Assembly (NCBI RefSeq): GCF_900104345.1
Contig: NZ_FNJN01000001.1
Span: 496,001-560,000, forward strand
Source of the DNA: Microbacterium testaceum StLB037
GTDB lineage: Bacteria; Actinomycetota; Actinomycetes; Actinomycetales; Microbacteriaceae
Direction of reading: 5' to 3'
Length of the DNA stretch: 64,000 nucleotides
In this document: in pieces, positions 63,175 through 64,000 of the stretch
Position numbering within the stretch: position 1 is the first letter of the stretch
Layout: every line of letters starts with the position of its first letter
The notes under the pieces: model-generated
Told to the model about the DNA's origin: nothing
The model's database searches: none
What the model saw: the letters and a program-made list of their open reading frames with translations, nothing else
Position numbers and translations under genes: made by a program

Positions 63175-64000
63175 CGGCATCCGTTTCTGTGGCAGTCGGG
63201 GGTTCCGCGTCCGAGACGCGAGAGGGCGCGGCGATGACCGCGCCGAAGGCGAAGCGCCGGGTGGTGCCGTCGGGACGGACGGCCTCGACGATCGAGACGT
63301 CGTCGGTCTCGACCAGGCCCTCGCGGTGGACGATCTCGAGCAGGCCGACGAGGTCGACCGGGCGCCGGGTCTCGGCATCCGCTCCGGCGAAGGCCGTCGC
63401 GAGGTCGAAGCCCCCGGGAAGCGTGGCCACGTACGCCTCGAGTTCGGCGTAGTGCGGGCCGCCCCACGCGCGCGTGTCGGCGTCGACGAACTCGACGTCG
63501 GAGTCTCCGGATGCCAACGGCGCCGGCGCCCCGGGAGGACGCACGTCGCCGAGCGAGCGGCGCAGGTGCCCGATGTCGGCGAGGGGCAGGGTGCGCACCG
63601 GTTCGACGCGACCGGGGGAGCGGGTCTGGCTCCAGCGGTGCAGACCCGCCATGACCGAGCGCAGCAGATCGTCGACCTGCCGGTCGCGGATCGGGTCGTG
63701 CGTGCGCACCTGCGCGGTGATGACGTGCGAGGCGCGTCGCTGGGCGGTGAGCACCTCCTGCACGCCGGCCTCGACGCGCCTGGCGATCGCGTCGAGCTCT
63801 CCGCGCTGCTCGGGGGTCATCAGGCGCGAGAACGGCTGGGTGAGCACGGCGTGCAGCTGGTCGGTGAGGTCGTCGATGTTCTCGGGGTCGCCGATCAGGC
63901 GCAGCGCTCCCTGGAACGCCCGGCCCTCGGGGGTCGCCTGCATCACCTGGCGACCGCGCTCGAGGTACTCGCGCAGCACATCGCCGGTGGGGCGCACATC
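63167..64000 (-). CDS. jetA: Wadjet JetA / MksF-type (DUF3375) kleisin, N-terminus outside window
   Basis: The C-terminal 277 residues or so of a DUF3375 kleisin. Visible blocks are [40 protein letters not shown] and a [18 protein letters not shown] region near the C-terminus. The family is normally about 480-500 residues, so roughly 200 are cut off by the window edge. The stop overlaps the jetB start. Whatever lies upstream, including a possible relocated jetD, cannot be seen. Confidence 0.9.
   Translation of the reverse strand, partial: DVRPTGDVLREYLERGRQVMQATPEGRAFQGALRLIGDPENIDDLTDQLHAVLTQPFSRLMTPEQRGELDAIARRVEAGVQEVLTAQRRASHVITAQVRTHDPIRDRQVDDLLRSVMAGLHRWSQTRSPGRVEPVRTLPLADIGHLRRSLGDVRPPGAPAPLASGDSDVEFVDADTRAWGGPHYAELEAYVATLPGGFDLATAFAGADAETRRPVDLVGLLEIVHREGLVETDDVSIVEAVRPDGTTRRFAFGAVIAAPSRVSDAEPPTATETDADD

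Overview
The window is high-GC DNA with actinobacterial gene content: ESX/WXG100-type proteins, a DtxR/IdeR-like iron box, tandem DUF805 genes, a Wadjet/MksBEF-type locus and LuxR-type regulators. Gene style and oligonucleotide habits fit Microbacteriaceae, most likely Microbacterium or a close relative; this placement is an inference from the sequence. Genes are densely packed, with many 4-bp ATGA/GTGA overlaps and frequent GTG or TTG starts.

Region 1 (1-5444) is chromosomal backbone: the 3' part of der, two tandem DUF805 membrane proteins, two GNAT acetyltransferases, a NUDIX-NYN fusion and an S4 RNA-binding protein. Region 2 (about 5484-25402) is a 20-kb integrated mobilisable element. It split a host tRNA-Pro(GGG): the 5' half is at 5445-5483 and the 3' half at 25403-25445. 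A complete second tRNA-Pro(GGG) lies just inside the left end at 5536-5609. The element holds a decayed integrase/DNA-methylase remnant, a MobF-type relaxase, two zinc-finger (HNH-like) proteins and a dense defence cargo. The cargo is a Gabija-like pair (OLD-type nuclease plus UvrD-like helicase), a Hachiman/AbpAB-like pair (DUF1837-type nuclease plus DEAD-box helicase) co-directional with an HTH-ImmA/IrrE protein and an unrecognised 211-residue protein, and a TIR-like protein coupled to a double zinc-ribbon protein. I see no mating-pair formation genes, so the element would need a helper.

Region 3 (25540-36604) is backbone: NAD(P)HX dehydratase, phosphoglycerate-mutase-like enzyme, YihY membrane protein, fatty acid desaturase, FAD dehydrogenase, a MacB-type ABC transporter divergent from a NarL-type two-component pair, and a YnfA-like protein. 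Region 4 (36668-40807) is accessory: a 35-residue ORF with its own terminator, a barstar-like inhibitor, and an ESX-type polymorphic toxin locus (YbaB-like protein, WXG100-like protein, toxin with a GH-E nuclease tip, ankyrin immunity protein, Imm33/DUF2185 protein, broken GAD-like immunity genes). Region 5 (40945-44806) is a siderophore uptake operon behind a clear DtxR/IdeR-like box but without an ATPase gene.

Region 6 (44979-59007) holds three paralogous membrane proteins (two in tandem, one closing an ESX-like operon), a hydrolase/aldehyde dehydrogenase/alcohol dehydrogenase operon, two large regulators, an HSL-type esterase and a Na+/H+ antiporter. Region 7 (59102-64000) is a Wadjet-type operon (JetA partial, JetB, JetC) with no JetD downstream of JetC. 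The backbone 7-mer GGATGCC/GGCATCC recurs throughout regions 1 and 3-7 but is nearly absent from the island, supporting its foreign origin.
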